In this document: positions 8,405 to 16,423 of the stretch, in pieces
Layout: each line of letters begins with the position of its first letter
How positions within the stretch are numbered: position 1 is the first letter of the stretch
Origin: CAZFUY01 sp964522445
Lineage (GTDB): Bacteria; Pseudomonadota; Gammaproteobacteria; SZUA-229
Direction: 5' to 3'
Length of the DNA stretch: 43,385 nt
NCBI GenBank assembly: GCA_964522445.1
Contig: CAZFUY010000009.1
Location: forward strand, 1 to 43,385
Notes under the pieces: generated by a model
Told to the model about the DNA's origin: nothing
Seen by the model: the letters and a program-made list of their open reading frames with translations, nothing else
Databases searched by the model: none
Translations under genes and position numbers: made by a program

Positions 8405-9139
8405 TTATTTTACTTCATAAGCCAGCACCAGCTCAGACCAGTTGGCTTCTGTAAAATAAAAGCTTGAATGAATTCCCTTCAACTTTATTAATGATCGATG
8501 CAAACGTTTAATATTTTCACCTTTCCAGGTGCCGTTCTGTTTGATGCAGCCACGATCAAAATCAATAAGATAAATTTTTCCACTCTCATCAAATAAAATA
8601 TTATTAGCATTTAAATCGGCGTGATATACGCCGTAATTATGAAATAATCGTATGCAATGGCCAATATTATTCCAGGTCTCAGAATCCAGTGACTTTTCCT
8701 GTATCTTTTGAGCCAGTGTTTTTGCCCCATTAATTTTATTTAATAAGATAGCCGCTTTATATAAGCCAGAAGCTCGACCAAATGGCCAGAGCACCTGTGC
8801 AGCAACAGCCTGTGGAACAGGTAGTCCCAGTACATGTAATGTATTTAATAAGTGCCACTCTTTCCAGGCACGGGTGTTTTTTAGAGACCAGCCCAGATAA
8901 AGTTCTTTATTCCAGCGAGCAACCATGCCGCCTCGTTTATAATGTCTTAATACCCAATGGTGTTTTTGATAATCGATAAGCCAGGCTGCACCACGTCCCT
9001 GAGTATTGTGAGTTATGTCGGCATGTTGTTGTAGCCAGTGCGGGTCGAATAAACCCTGTTCCGGGTTTGAAATTATTGAAGCATCATATAGGATGTAGCT
9101 TTTATTCTGCCGGATTATTTTTACACTACTTGATGTCAT
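8405..9139 (-). CDS. kdkA: 3-deoxy-D-manno-octulosonic acid kinase
   Basis: A 244-residue kinase (MTSSSVKIIRQNK start) of the KdkA/WaaP-related lipopolysaccharide kinase family, which phosphorylates position 4 of Kdo in the inner core. Seen in sequence: an N-terminal ILYDASIISNPEQGLFDPHW typical of KdkA, WVLRHYKRGGMVARWN (nucleotide-binding lysine region), and a catalytic loop HADLNANNILFD followed by IYLIDFDRGC (metal-binding D). A GTG six codons upstream (9157) is an alternative start. The chosen ATG overlaps head-to-head by 7 bp with the start of the heptosyltransferase gene on the other strand. The waaA and GT9 neighbours support an inner-core role. Confidence 0.9.
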   Translation of the reverse strand: MTSSSVKIIRQNKSYILYDASIISNPEQGLFDPHWLQQHADITHNTQGRGAAWLIDYQKHHWVLRHYKRGGMVARWNKELYLGWSLKNTRAWKEWHLLNTLHVLGLPVPQAVAAQVLWPFGRASGLYKAAILLNKINGAKTLAQKIQEKSLDSETWNNIGHCIRLFHNYGVYHADLNANNILFDESGKIYLIDFDRGCIKQNGTWKGENIKRLHRSLIKLKGIHSSFYFTEANWSELVLAYEVK

Positions 9140-10188
9140 TACCGCTAACAACTCCACCTGAACATATTTGTATTCTACGATTGTCTGCTATCGGAGATGT
9201 AACACATGTTCTACCGACACTGCGCAGCATACAACATCAATGGCCTGAGGCCAAAATAACCTGGATTACAGGTAAGCTGGAAGCAGAGCTGGTTAAAGAT
9301 ATTGCTGGTGTGGAATTTATTATTTTTGATAAGTCTCAGGGCTGGAATGCTTATGCAAAATTGCGTCAACAGCTTAAGTCACGGCATTTTGATGTGTTAT
9401 TGCATATGCAGATATCATTAAGAGCCAGCATTGCCAGTTTATTTATCAAAGCCCCTATTAAGCTGGGATTTGATAAAGGCAGGGCTAAAAACCTGCAATG
9501 GTTATTTACTAATTATAAAATCACACCCAGATCTCAACGCCAGCATGTCCTCGATGCTTTCCTTGAATTTGCACATGCTCTGGGTGTTAAAGAAGATGTT
9601 ATTCAATGGAATATTCCTCTGCCAGAGCAGCCAGAAAAATATCTGGCAACACATATCCCTGTAAAAAAATATATTGCCATTAATCCCTGTACCAGTGCCA
9701 GGGCAAATAACTGGCGAAACTTATCTGTTGATACCTATGTTTCAATTATTGATTATGTTTATGATCATTCTGGTTTGCAAACAGTGCTAACAGGTGGTCC
9801 ATCACAAACAGAAAAAAGCTATGCTGAAAAAATAGCCCGGCAGGCAAAAAGTAAAGTTATAAATCTGGTAGGACAAACCAGTCTTAAAGATTTATTAGCA
9901 ATTTTAAATCAGGCAGAAGTTGTAATTGCACCTGATACAGGGCCGCTACACATGGCAAATGCCTGTGGTACAAAAGTTATTGGACTTTATGCTAGCTCAA
10001 ATCCTTTCAGGACAGGCCCTTATTCCAATATTGAAAATACAGTTAATAAATACCCTGAAGCGGTAAAAAAAGAATTTAATACAACGGTGGATAATATTAA
10101 ATGGGGTAAGCGAGTAAGAGATGCTGATGTTATGTCACTTATTAAGTTAGAAGATGTAACTCAGAAGCTTGATGTAATTTTAAATTAA
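9133..10188 (+). CDS. GT9 glycosyltransferase, LPS heptosyltransferase family
   Basis: A 351-residue GT-B protein of CAZy family GT9 (WaaC/WaaF/WaaQ type), which transfers heptose from ADP-heptose to the Kdo/heptose inner core. It begins MSLPLTTPPEHICILRLSAI with GDVTHVLPTLRSIQ, the N-terminal acceptor motif, and carries the C-terminal donor-site motif VIAPDTGPLHMANACGTKVI followed by GLYASSNPFRTGPYS. The frame is open back to 9067, but family alignment favours the internal ATG at 9133. Which heptose it adds (I, II or III) cannot be decided here. No strong ribosome binding site is visible; expression from a promoter inside kdkA is implied by the divergent overlap. Confidence 0.88.
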   Translation: MSLPLTTPPEHICILRLSAIGDVTHVLPTLRSIQHQWPEAKITWITGKLEAELVKDIAGVEFIIFDKSQGWNAYAKLRQQLKSRHFDVLLHMQISLRASIASLFIKAPIKLGFDKGRAKNLQWLFTNYKITPRSQRQHVLDAFLEFAHALGVKEDVIQWNIPLPEQPEKYLATHIPVKKYIAINPCTSARANNWRNLSVDTYVSIIDYVYDHSGLQTVLTGGPSQTEKSYAEKIARQAKSKVINLVGQTSLKDLLAILNQAEVVIAPDTGPLHMANACGTKVIGLYASSNPFRTGPYSNIENTVNKYPEAVKKEFNTTVDNIKWGKRVRDADVMSLIKLEDVTQKLDVILN

Positions 10189-10307
10189 TTCTGCAACAAC
10201 CCTGTCCATGCGGCTGCAATATTGTCATGATTGTATCCGCCGCCCATAACCTGTAACCGATCATTAGCATGTTTATTTGTAATACTTATGCACAGGTCTG
10301 GTGCAAT
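10185..10307 (-). pseudogene. C-terminal remnant of a histone-deacetylase-superfamily (AcuC-like) gene
   Basis: Minus-strand translation gives ~40 codons ending HANDRLQVMGGGYN then HDNIAAAWTGLLQN and stop. This matches the C-terminal GGGGY-x2-xNxAxxWT block of class I HDAC/AcuC-type deacetylases. An in-frame stop (308-310 of 10,000s) precedes it, and the upstream DNA is AT-rich and non-coding, so the rest of the gene has been lost. Its stop overlaps the stop of the GT9 gene, suggesting that an intact gene once converged on it. The match rests on motif memory, not a search. Confidence 0.5.
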
Positions 10308-10520
10308 TTATTTATTGTGTATATTAGTGCATATCAATAGAGTCATAAAGTCAATAAGTTAATAGTAAAAAAACATAAGTTATTGTTTTATATGTATATA
10401 AAATCTATATAATTAAAAAACAGGCAATTTGAAGGAATTGATAGTTGAATGTGATTAGCTGTCTTACTGTGTATGTTATACACAGAGTTATCCACAGTTT
10501 TTGTGGATAAAGTGAGCTAA
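10308..10520. other. AT-rich non-coding stretch with DnaA-box-like sites
   Basis: After the gene remnant there is a strongly AT-rich run (about 10305-10435) followed by TTATACACA (10476-10484), TTATCCACA (10488-10496) and an inverted TGTGGATAA (10502-10510). A further TTATGCACA lies at 10286-10294. All match the DnaA box consensus TTATNCACA. The last two also form a perfect 9-bp hairpin with a 5-nt loop. No gene is visible here. Confidence 0.45.
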
Positions 10521-10677
10521 GGATACTCTGATCAAGTCTGATTATTTTACGCTGGCTAAAATGGTTTGTATTTACCCCGAAGTTCGTTGCAATAGAGCGA
10601 CTATTCCGCCTCACTTCGTGAAAAATACAAACCATTTTTTCTCAGCCTAATTCTAACCATACTTAATCAGAGTATCC
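10521..10677. mobile_element. MITE-like element with ~55-bp terminal inverted repeats
   Basis: GGATACTCTGATCAAGTCTG at the left and, from the right end reverse-complemented, GGATACTCTGATTAAGTATG start imperfect inverted repeats. They continue inward to a perfect ATGGTTTGTATTT/AAATACAAACCAT stem. CTAA flanks both ends (10517-10520 and 10678-10681), consistent with a 4-bp target duplication. At 157 bp it encodes no transposase and is probably a non-autonomous derivative of an IS that I cannot name. Confidence 0.7.
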
Positions 10678-10799
10678 CTAACAAAAAATGATGTCAGTAT
10701 AAAATTATTAATAGGTGATTTGAGCTGTATGTATATTCTTTACAAGTGGCTAATCTGGAGCTATATCAATATCTATAAGATTTAATTTAAGGTTTATGT

Positions 10800-11174
10800 A
10801 TGTACTTATTGAAGAAGTTTCTGATCATTTTATTTGCTAATTCATTGTTATTTTCAGTAGTTGCAAATGCTGATGGCGTATTTTTAGATAAAAAACGTAA
10901 TGGTCATGAGTTATCCAGGGCTGAGATCAGGCAGCTTAAGGCTGAATTTTTACAGAAATTTGGTGAAAAAAATTCAGTGCCATTAGTACGTTCAAATAAT
11001 CCATGGAAATCTAAAAAGCAACGAGATCAGAGAATTCAGCGAACAGTGGCATGGGGCGAATGCCGTGATTATTCATTGAAGAAACGTAATCGTTGTTATA
11101 AGGAAGGTCGAGATGCTTATCAGTGCGAGCGACTGTATGAGGCGCGATCTATAAAATGTAATAATGATTATTAA
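10800..11174 (+). CDS. Small exported cysteine-containing protein, unknown function
   Basis: A 124-residue protein I do not recognise. MYLLKKFLIILFANSLLFSV with VANA before the cleavage site is a good signal peptide, so the ~100-residue mature part should be periplasmic or secreted. It is basic and helical, with SRAEIRQLKAEFLQKFG in the middle and four cysteines in the last 40 residues (WGEC, NRC, YQC, IKC), enough for two disulfides. It lies alone between the MITE-like element and the convergent membrane-protein gene, 8 nt away at the stop codons. Confidence 0.65.
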   Translation: MYLLKKFLIILFANSLLFSVVANADGVFLDKKRNGHELSRAEIRQLKAEFLQKFGEKNSVPLVRSNNPWKSKKQRDQRIQRTVAWGECRDYSLKKRNRCYKEGRDAYQCERLYEARSIKCNNDY

Positions 11175-11182
11175 TTAGTTTT

Positions 11183-11563
11183 TTATAATCCATAAAACTT
11201 GTAGGTAAGAAGTCCACCAGAAAAATAACAGGGAGTAACAAAAAGAATGGCAAATAGTTTACTGTATTTATCCATATCTTTATTTTCCTGATCAGATAAA
11301 TCTTCATATGAAGATTTTTTCATATGAGAAAGCGCATATAAATCCCAGCTAATACTGTATAGCAATAATGGTAAAACCAGTGCCCCGATTACTGCCGCAA
11401 GATTATCCTTCCATATTGCAATTATAAAAATAAGACCAATTGTGCCAGATAAAAATTCAGCAAAAATATACAGCATGTTTCGTTTATCTGTAAATTCTTT
11501 AATAACAGATATTATAATTACAATTGATAGTATGATTAAATATAGAATTGCCCACCACGGCAT
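11183..11563 (-). CDS. Small inner-membrane protein, unknown function
   Basis: A 126-residue protein with about four predicted transmembrane segments: residues ~4-21, ~33-50, ~55-75 and ~102-122. A charged loop (HMKKSSYEDLSDQENKDMDK) separates the last two. I recognise no family. The gene is followed by a convergent gene with 8 nt between stops, and lies 52 nt downstream of another unknown gene on the same strand, so the two may be cotranscribed. Confidence 0.6.
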   Translation of the reverse strand: MPWWAILYLIILSIVIIISVIKEFTDKRNMLYIFAEFLSGTIGLIFIIAIWKDNLAAVIGALVLPLLLYSISWDLYALSHMKKSSYEDLSDQENKDMDKYSKLFAILFVTPCYFSGGLLTYKFYGL

Positions 11564-11615
11564 AACATAACTCTCTTTTTATTAGTTTTTCAAATAGTAT
11601 TATAATAAATAAATT

Positions 11616-12224
11616 TTATAAAGCCTGTTTGATTAAATAATGTGAAAGCTCCAGGGCATTGTCCTGTTCTTCAGTTAATTCATGATCGTCTTCCTGATCA
11701 AGACGTTTTGATGAATGATCTTTTTGTAGTAAATTTTCTAAAACAGCAGAAAGAGCATGAATACGTTCCTGCGTAATTATTAGTTCCAGCATACGACAGT
11801 ATGGTTTTAGCATGTCAACGTAATCAACAGCATTGACTAAGGGGAGCTGAGATATTTCACCTGATTCATCCAGATAACTTAGTGGTTGAGTGTCCAGTAT
11901 TTTACTGCGTTCAATATTTAATAAGTGCAGCATGTTGTGTGTTTGTTTTAAACAGATATAGAGTTTTTTCAGTAATGATTCAATTTGTTTTCGTTCGGCA
12001 TAACTGGTTCGTTGAAGAAACTGATTTCTGCTGGCAGTAATAGTAAGGAAGTGGATGATTAATGTGTCAGTGCTACTGAGCAGAGTTTTTATAGTGTATT
12101 CGTCTTCATAACCGATAGGGTGGCCAGTATTAAAACCTGTTTGTCGAAGTTTAATTAACAGTGAGTTGTTCACTGTTTTAATATCAACAAGCATGGTATT
12201 TATTGCCGCTATGGAATTACTCAT
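11616..12224 (-). CDS. Helical cytoplasmic protein, unknown function
   Basis: A 202-residue protein without signal peptide or membrane segment, largely helical by composition. It contains leucine-rich stretches (for example ESLLKKLYICLKQTHNMLHL and MLELIITQERIHALSAVLEN) and an acidic tail (DQEDDHELTEEQDN). I recognise no motif. The start MSNSIAAINTML is the first methionine of the frame. It lies upstream of the four-TM protein on the same strand. Confidence 0.6.
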   Translation of the reverse strand: MSNSIAAINTMLVDIKTVNNSLLIKLRQTGFNTGHPIGYEDEYTIKTLLSSTDTLIIHFLTITASRNQFLQRTSYAERKQIESLLKKLYICLKQTHNMLHLLNIERSKILDTQPLSYLDESGEISQLPLVNAVDYVDMLKPYCRMLELIITQERIHALSAVLENLLQKDHSSKRLDQEDDHELTEEQDNALELSHYLIKQAL

Positions 12225-12644
12225 ATTAGTGTCAACTTATTGTAGTTGTAATAAAGTAGAGTGTTTTACCTGTTCTTAAAGCACATCCATTCAATAGTTT
12301 TTCTTTAAAACAGACCCGTATAAAAACACATAAAAGCAGTCAAGCCCTGATCTAGTGGGTTTGCTGGAAGGCCTGTGGGTAATTTTTATTATTATGGGAT
12401 ACAGTGTGTATCTGCTTATGTTGGAAAAACACTATATATGGTGGTATATCTAAGGTCAAGCACAATCTACTGTGGATTAGCTTGTGGGGAAAATAAGGAA
12501 AAGCTGTGGATAAGTTTTAAATATCTATATGAATCAGGGTGCTAGTTTGCTTATTTAAAATAACTGTTAAAAAGATTTTTTTAGAGTGTCACTGGTATAA
12601 ATATGAAATGTTCAGCCTGAAAATACTGTGCTATATGCAGGTAT
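12225..12644. other. 420-bp intergenic region with DnaA-box-like sites
   Basis: No coding capacity is evident. On the plus strand TGTGGATAA (12505-12513) is a perfect inverted DnaA box, with one-mismatch relatives TGTGGGTAA (12374), TGTGGATTA (12471) and TGTGGGGAA (12483). It mirrors the cluster at 10286-10510. Confidence 0.35.
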
Positions 12645-13064
12645 TTATGTGGTGATATTAAGTATATAAATGACATAAGCGGCGGCTATAAATTGCATAA
12701 TATGAATTATATTTTGTAATAAAGTTAATGATCGTAATGCCCGTTGGCTTTCAGGTTTATTTTTTGTGCATAAATGAAGTGTTATGCCTCTAAGGATATG
12801 CGCTGTGCAAAATATATAACTGGCGGCAATAATAGTAAGTAAAAATGCCGCCTGTTGATACTTGATTAATGCGGCAACTAAACCACCCGATAAACATAAA
12901 ACAATATTTAATCTATAAAAGCGTCGATATAAAAAAATCTTTTGTTCGTCGTTTAATTGTTTTGAAATAAGTGGTTTATAAAGAAGGGTAAGTAGTAAAT
13001 AACTTCCCATAACACTGCCAGCAAATGCGGCGGTTATTAATGTAAGTAAGCTGTATAGATGCAT
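12645..13064 (-). CDS. Small four-TM membrane protein, unknown function
   Basis: A 139-residue protein with four hydrophobic segments (residues ~6-30, ~51-65, ~70-90 and ~115-135) and basic loops (FLYRRFYRLN, CTKNKPESQRALR). The GSVMGSYLLLTLLYKPLI N-terminal helix with small residues suggests helix packing, but I cannot assign a family. A MITE-like element lies immediately upstream between it and the YeeE/YedE gene. Confidence 0.6.
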   Translation of the reverse strand: MHLYSLLTLITAAFAGSVMGSYLLLTLLYKPLISKQLNDEQKIFLYRRFYRLNIVLCLSGGLVAALIKYQQAAFLLTIIAASYIFCTAHILRGITLHLCTKNKPESQRALRSLTLLQNIIHIMQFIAAAYVIYILNITT

Positions 13065-13094
13065 AAGATTAATTTAATGACTGAGATGTTATTT

Positions 13095-13170
13095 GAGGTC
13101 TTTGCACGATATATTCACGAGTAAAATTTTAGTGTATTTTTCTTTCGCGCCTCTATCGTGCAAAGGTCTC
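13095..13170. mobile_element. 76-bp MITE with target-site duplication
   Basis: The ends GAGGTCTTTGCACGATA and, from the right, GAGACCTTTGCACGATA are inverted repeats with two mismatches in 17. The element is flanked on both sides by TATTT (13090-13094 and 13171-13175), a 5-bp duplication expected from transposition. It has no coding capacity. The GAGACCTTTGCACGA terminus looks like an IS end, but I cannot name the parental transposon from memory with confidence. Confidence 0.75.
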
Positions 13171-13227
13171 TATTTAAATTAATTATGCAGCTGAACAGTG
13201 ATACTCACAAGGGATGTCATTATTTTT

Positions 13228-14436
13228 TTACAGTGATTCCAAACTTCGTAGTTTGCCAGGTAATATTTTGAAGTCTACCAGTGAACTGAATAATGCTTTG
13301 AAAAAAGTTGCTTCATTTTCATAGAGAATTTTATAGTACTGCATTTTCATGGTGAGTGCGCTGGAGAAAACAATAGAGACCAGCGCTAATACAGAACCTA
13401 TAGATAAAGTTGAAACACCTGTAATGCCCTGACCGATGGTACAGCCCATAGCAAGCACGCCACCTATGCCCATAAGTACTGCACCAATAGCGTGATTCAA
13501 TGCATCACCAATGGATGAGAACCATTCAATACGAAAGTTACCAGAGACAATGGCGTAAGCAAAAGAACCAACAATAACACCCACTAATGACATAATGCCA
13601 AAGCTAATTAATAATGTATTGCCTGGATTCATGGCGTAAAAAAAAGTTTCACCCATTGGATTGATAAAAGTAAGTGACTGGCTGGCAACACCGGCAGGAA
13701 TCTCATCCATAAACTCAACGGTTTCTTTCCATACTTCACCTATGCCGCCAGCGGTAAATAGCCAGGCTGCGGTAACGGCAAGGCCGACAATCAATCCTGA
13801 AAATATATGTTCGTGCTGTGAGCGGAATTCAGAAGATTTAAAAATAAAAAATAGTAATAACGCGCTAAATAATGAGCCTAAAATAAGGCGCATATCCTCA
13901 GTGGCAAGGCCTGTTAAATCAGCAATCAGACTACCAAAATCCTGAGCAGATACGCCAAATTTTGCCAGATCTATTGTTGTAGCGCTCACCCAGGGGTGAA
14001 AAATTATTTCATAAAAAGAAGTTTTGGTCATGAAATAAGCGAACATGCCCGCAATAATTAAAACTACTACAGATTTAAGATTACCGCCGCCAATGCGTAC
14101 AAGTGTTTTATTTCCGCAACCACTGGCCAGCGTCATGCCAACACCAAAAATAAAACCGCCAACAATATAGCGCAACCAGGCAAATCCTGAAGAACGATAG
14201 GGGGGGAGAGTAGAATCAACGCTGGCATAGCCAGTGGCTTCCATTATGGTGACACCAATAAGTGCGATGGCAATTGCCAGCATCCAGGATCGTAATCGGC
14301 TGGTATCGCCCATATTAACCCAGTCGGATACTGCGCCCATGGTGCAAAAATTGGTTTTATTAACAATAGCGCCCATGACAAAAGTAATAGCGAAGGCAAT
14401 CGCAAGCATGTAAACCGTAATATCTAATTCCATCAT
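13228..14436 (-). CDS. YeeE/YedE-family transporter (probable sulfur-compound uptake)
   Basis: A 402-residue polytopic protein with two YeeE/YedE (DUF395) repeats. Each half has the family's cysteine-bearing signature: NKTNFCTMGAVSDW near residue 30, LASGCGNKTLVRIGGGN near 106 and MGCTIGQGITGVSTL near 338. The characterised member TsuA imports thiosulfate by relaying it past three conserved cysteines, and three equivalents are present here. About nine to ten hydrophobic helices are visible. Substrate (thiosulfate or another sulfur species) is inferred from family only. It stands alone, with a 200-nt gap to batD. Confidence 0.85.
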   Translation of the reverse strand: MMELDITVYMLAIAFAITFVMGAIVNKTNFCTMGAVSDWVNMGDTSRLRSWMLAIAIALIGVTIMEATGYASVDSTLPPYRSSGFAWLRYIVGGFIFGVGMTLASGCGNKTLVRIGGGNLKSVVVLIIAGMFAYFMTKTSFYEIIFHPWVSATTIDLAKFGVSAQDFGSLIADLTGLATEDMRLILGSLFSALLLFFIFKSSEFRSQHEHIFSGLIVGLAVTAAWLFTAGGIGEVWKETVEFMDEIPAGVASQSLTFINPMGETFFYAMNPGNTLLISFGIMSLVGVIVGSFAYAIVSGNFRIEWFSSIGDALNHAIGAVLMGIGGVLAMGCTIGQGITGVSTLSIGSVLALVSIVFSSALTMKMQYYKILYENEATFFKALFSSLVDFKILPGKLRSLESL

Positions 14437-14644
14437 TATCTCCAGGCTCTAATTGTAAAAAGCCATAACGACCTTTATAAGCTGTAATTAACAAGCACGC
14501 TAATGATGTATCCAGAAAGGGAAATGAGTAAAATATGGCCGGTCTATGCCGGTTAAATCAGTCAACGAATCATACTCGTTGTTTTTATAAAATCAATAGT
14601 TAGCCCGGATATTTCATCGCTACACATGATCTTTCTGAAAAGAG

Positions 14645-16351
14645 CTATTTGTACAATGGCTCTAGAGTTTCAGTAGAGGGAGTGTTTTTATAATTTTGCT
14701 TATGTGTTATCTGCTGGCTAATTTCCCATAAGTTATTACTACTCCATGTATGAGTATTAGAGCTGTAGAGCGCCTCATTTAATTTATTAATTTGTGATTC
14801 AAGTGGTTCCCCCGTCAATTTTGCCAAATGCCCCAGACTTGTAGGTGGGGTTAATGGATAAATTACTTTACCCCAGGCAATTAGTGCATCTTTACAGGCA
14901 TGTGCGTCATTTTTATCGCATGCTTTTTTTAGACGTTTATTAGCTGAAGACAATGAAGTTGCCAGTGCCTCCTTTTGTGTGCTGAGCTGTTTTGTCTGTT
15001 TGTTTTTCTGCTTTGCATACCACCAGCTTATCAATGTTAGCAGCCAGCCTGTAGCAAAAAACAGGCTTAGCCAGAACCAGATATTAGAAGTCTGGCTGGC
15101 AGGTGTTTGTGTGACTGTACTTTCAGCTTGTGCTGAAACGCCAGGCTGTTTTTGTATTGCAGGAATGGCTGGAGCAGGCGCTGTTAATTCACCAGCAGCT
15201 ACACTAATAGTACGTTCTTTTATACGTGCTTTTTCTATCTGGCCGGTGGTCGTATTAAACCAGGGAATTTCAATGGCAGGCAATGTGTACTGGCCTGCAT
15301 GGCCGGGAATAAGCGCAATTTTTTCCTGACGTATACCAATAATGCCATTATTTTTTTTATTATCTTTTAAAACAGGCTGGTCAGGGTATTGTTTTAAACC
15401 ATTGACAGCTGCGGGTAAAAGCTCGGGTAATTGAGCTGAAGTTAAACCGTCAGCCATAATCGTTAATGTGCGAGTAACAGGTTCACCGGCTTTAAAAATC
15501 GGTGGGTTCTGAGGCCATTCTTCGATTAACTGAATTTCAGCAGCAGGCAACCAGTTTTTTGCATGATAATTTGAAGGTACGCCAGCTACATTAATATCAA
15601 GTGCTTTGGATCGAACTCGTTTAGTTTGTCCGCTGCGCTGAAAAGGATCAAACATAGATCGTGAGCCAGAAGAAATTCTAGCTTCAGCAATAATGGGTGG
15701 AATATGCATTAAACCACTCTGTTGCGGAAAAATAGCATAGCTGCGTTCAATAACCAGATAAGGTTTGTTGCCTCTTTGAGTCTGGTATTGTTTATCTTCA
15801 CCTAATTGCTCAATGACGGCATCCAGATTTTCAATTTCAGGTTTGGAAAAGCCACTAAAGCCTGATAAGTTTTTAGAACTCATAAAACGCAGGGTTAAAA
15901 TAATTTGCCCCTGTGCCCAGATTTTTTCAGGGTTAACTTCTGCTTCTAGAAAAAAATCGGCTGTTTGAGTTGTTGATTGTTGAGATGCTTTTTTTACATT
16001 AAGTCTTAATGCAGGGCTGCTATCTTTACCAAATGAAATAGATGGAATTGTAATTGTTCCTGCATGTTTTGCATAAACTGAAATGTTCCATTTTTTAGTT
16101 TTTTTATAATCACCATTGATAATACTGATATTGCTACTGCTACTTTTTCCCTGAATATCAAAATCTTTTTCCAGAGGTGTAAAATCAGGATCATCATCTG
16201 GTGAGCCAGTTGCTTCAAAAATAATATTAAATGATTCATTTAAGCTCACAGGGTTGCGATCAACCTGTGCAGTGATATTGGCTGCAATTGCAGACTGAGA
16301 AAGTGCTATAAATAATAAAATAAAATTAATAATAAGTTTTTTCATATTCAT
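14645..16351 (-). CDS. batD: BatD-family protein (Bat operon)
   Basis: A 568-residue protein. A signal peptide (residues 1-23, ending SAIA) precedes a large periplasmic part with Ig-like BatD domains (ITAQVDRNPVSLNESFNIIF, then repeated ILTLRFMSSKNLSGFSGFSK and PAVNGLKQYPDQPVL blocks). A single transmembrane helix at ~420-440 (WFWLSLFFATGWLLTLISWW) and a cytoplasmic helical tail follow. BatD (oxygen tolerance/aerotolerance family) is thought to act with the von Willebrand proteins BatA and BatB at the membrane; its molecular role is unknown. It is the last gene of the MoxR operon. Confidence 0.9.
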   Translation of the reverse strand: MNMKKLIINFILLFIALSQSAIAANITAQVDRNPVSLNESFNIIFEATGSPDDDPDFTPLEKDFDIQGKSSSSNISIINGDYKKTKKWNISVYAKHAGTITIPSISFGKDSSPALRLNVKKASQQSTTQTADFFLEAEVNPEKIWAQGQIILTLRFMSSKNLSGFSGFSKPEIENLDAVIEQLGEDKQYQTQRGNKPYLVIERSYAIFPQQSGLMHIPPIIAEARISSGSRSMFDPFQRSGQTKRVRSKALDINVAGVPSNYHAKNWLPAAEIQLIEEWPQNPPIFKAGEPVTRTLTIMADGLTSAQLPELLPAAVNGLKQYPDQPVLKDNKKNNGIIGIRQEKIALIPGHAGQYTLPAIEIPWFNTTTGQIEKARIKERTISVAAGELTAPAPAIPAIQKQPGVSAQAESTVTQTPASQTSNIWFWLSLFFATGWLLTLISWWYAKQKNKQTKQLSTQKEALATSLSSANKRLKKACDKNDAHACKDALIAWGKVIYPLTPPTSLGHLAKLTGEPLESQINKLNEALYSSNTHTWSSNNLWEISQQITHKQNYKNTPSTETLEPLYK

Positions 16352-16423
16352 GTCTTTTTATAAAAAATATTGTCTTTACAATATGTGACATCCCGAGTGC
16401 AGCAATTAATACATAATTGTTTT

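Noticed and set aside
10286..10510. Calling the chromosomal replication origin here
   Set aside because: Although there are several DnaA boxes and AT-rich DNA, no origin-associated genes are nearby and gene orientation does not diverge from this point. I kept it only as a finding.
10405..10635. Minus-strand open frame of 76 codons
   Set aside because: It runs through the DnaA-box hairpin and most of the 157-bp MITE; no protein features.
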